Shown here one piece after another: positions 63,758 through 64,000 of a DNA stretch of 64,000 bases. The stretch lies in NCBI GenBank assembly GCA_039714555.1, contig JBDLJB010000009.1, positions 1 to 64,000 of the forward strand, written 5' to 3'. The position numbers and the translations under genes are program-made. Numbering within the stretch: the stretch's first letter is position 1; every line of letters begins with the position of its first letter. Source of the DNA: Namhaeicola sp039714555 (GTDB taxonomy: Bacteria; Bacteroidota; Bacteroidia; Flavobacteriales; Flavobacteriaceae). Below the pieces are notes generated by a model. The model saw nothing but the letters and a program-made list of their open reading frames with translations. It made no database searches and was not told the DNA's origin.

Positions 63758-64000
63758 TTGGATTTAAATATTATCATTCCTTTTTTATCAGCTTCAATTT
63801 TACTCACATTAATGCCGGGTCCGGATATTATTTATGTCATCATGCAAAGTATTACAAACGGTAAAAAATATGGTATCGTTACAGCTTTGGGTTTGGTGAG
63901 TGGAATTTTGATTCACACTACACTTATTGCCTTCGGAATTGCTGCAATTATCAATCAATCAGAAGTTTTATTTTTTATCATTAAACTATTGGGTGCATTT
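63758..64000 (+). CDS. LysE/RhtB family amino-acid exporter (5' part, runs off the right edge)
   Basis: 81 codons are visible. DLNIIIPFLSASILLTLMPGPDII and ITNGKKYGIVTALGLVSGILIHTT carry the family signature MPGPD and the G-x-x-G-x-x-x-G pattern of helix 2. The start is taken as TTG at 63758, giving the usual short N-terminus before PFL. An in-frame ATG at 63716 lies inside the gap terminator stem and would add 14 residues. It is an inner-membrane exporter of amino acids or similar metabolites; the substrate is unknown. Confidence 0.8.
   Translation, partial: MDLNIIIPFLSASILLTLMPGPDIIYVIMQSITNGKKYGIVTALGLVSGILIHTTLIAFGIAAIINQSEVLFFIIKLLGAF

Overview
The window is about 30% GC with short intergenic spaces and many hallmarks of the Bacteroidetes, most likely a marine-type member of the Flavobacteriaceae. 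These include promoters of the TTG / TAnnTTTG type, SusC/SusD outer-membrane pairs, a type IX secretion (T9SS) type-B cargo next to a PorP/SprF-like protein, S46 dipeptidyl-peptidases, an rpsF-rpsR-rplI cluster and a NagB-PIG-L fusion. No tRNA, rRNA, CRISPR array, insertion sequence or prophage was seen. All calls come from reading the sequence; no database search was run.

Layout. 1-5.4 kb: a partial lipid A acyltransferase, a rhomboid protease, priA (apparently lacking a canonical start codon) and the S6-S18-L9 operon. 5.4-12.4 kb: an Oar-like TonB-dependent receptor, a conserved flavobacterial protein, fabH, then a small redox-flavoured group (DUF59/MIP18-like protein, Gly-rich zinc-ribbon protein, short-chain dehydrogenase, superoxide reductase-like protein). 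12.6-17.5 kb: htpG, a lipoprotein, a VanX-type dipeptidase and an S1/P1 nuclease. 16.3-17.7 kb is a decay zone holding a DUF1801 pseudogene and the tail of an ammonium-transporter gene. 17.9-20.5 kb: a small-gene cluster around an SPFH protein, ending in a ribbon-helix-helix (RHH) protein, with a symmetric operator-like site over the promoter. 20.6-25.1 kb: tandem S46 peptidases whose specificity residues predict DPP7 and DPP11.

26.5-29.7 kb holds the most striking system: two consecutive genes, 12 bp apart, encoding homologues of the two great classes of neurotransmitter-gated channel. The first is a pentameric ligand-gated channel (pLGIC) fused behind a Cache sensor domain. The second is a GluR0-like glutamate-receptor-type channel with a potassium filter (TVGYGD).

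29.7-45.8 kb: a membrane protein with an acidic loop, a porin, an epimerase plus APS-reductase pair, rdgB, a cytochrome b561-like protein, parC/parE, pssA, a SYLF protein, the T9SS cargo and PorP/SprF partner, and small secreted proteins. 45.8-54 kb: lptB, tatC and kdsD, then recQ, a ZIP transporter, methyltransferases and a GNAT enzyme. 54.6-64 kb: a SusC/SusD pair, the NagB-PIG-L fusion, pfkA, gap and a partial LysE-family exporter. This last stretch reads as uptake and catabolism of an amino-sugar glycan into glycolysis. TGCA half-sites spaced 10 bp apart lie upstream of both susC and nagB and suggest shared control.
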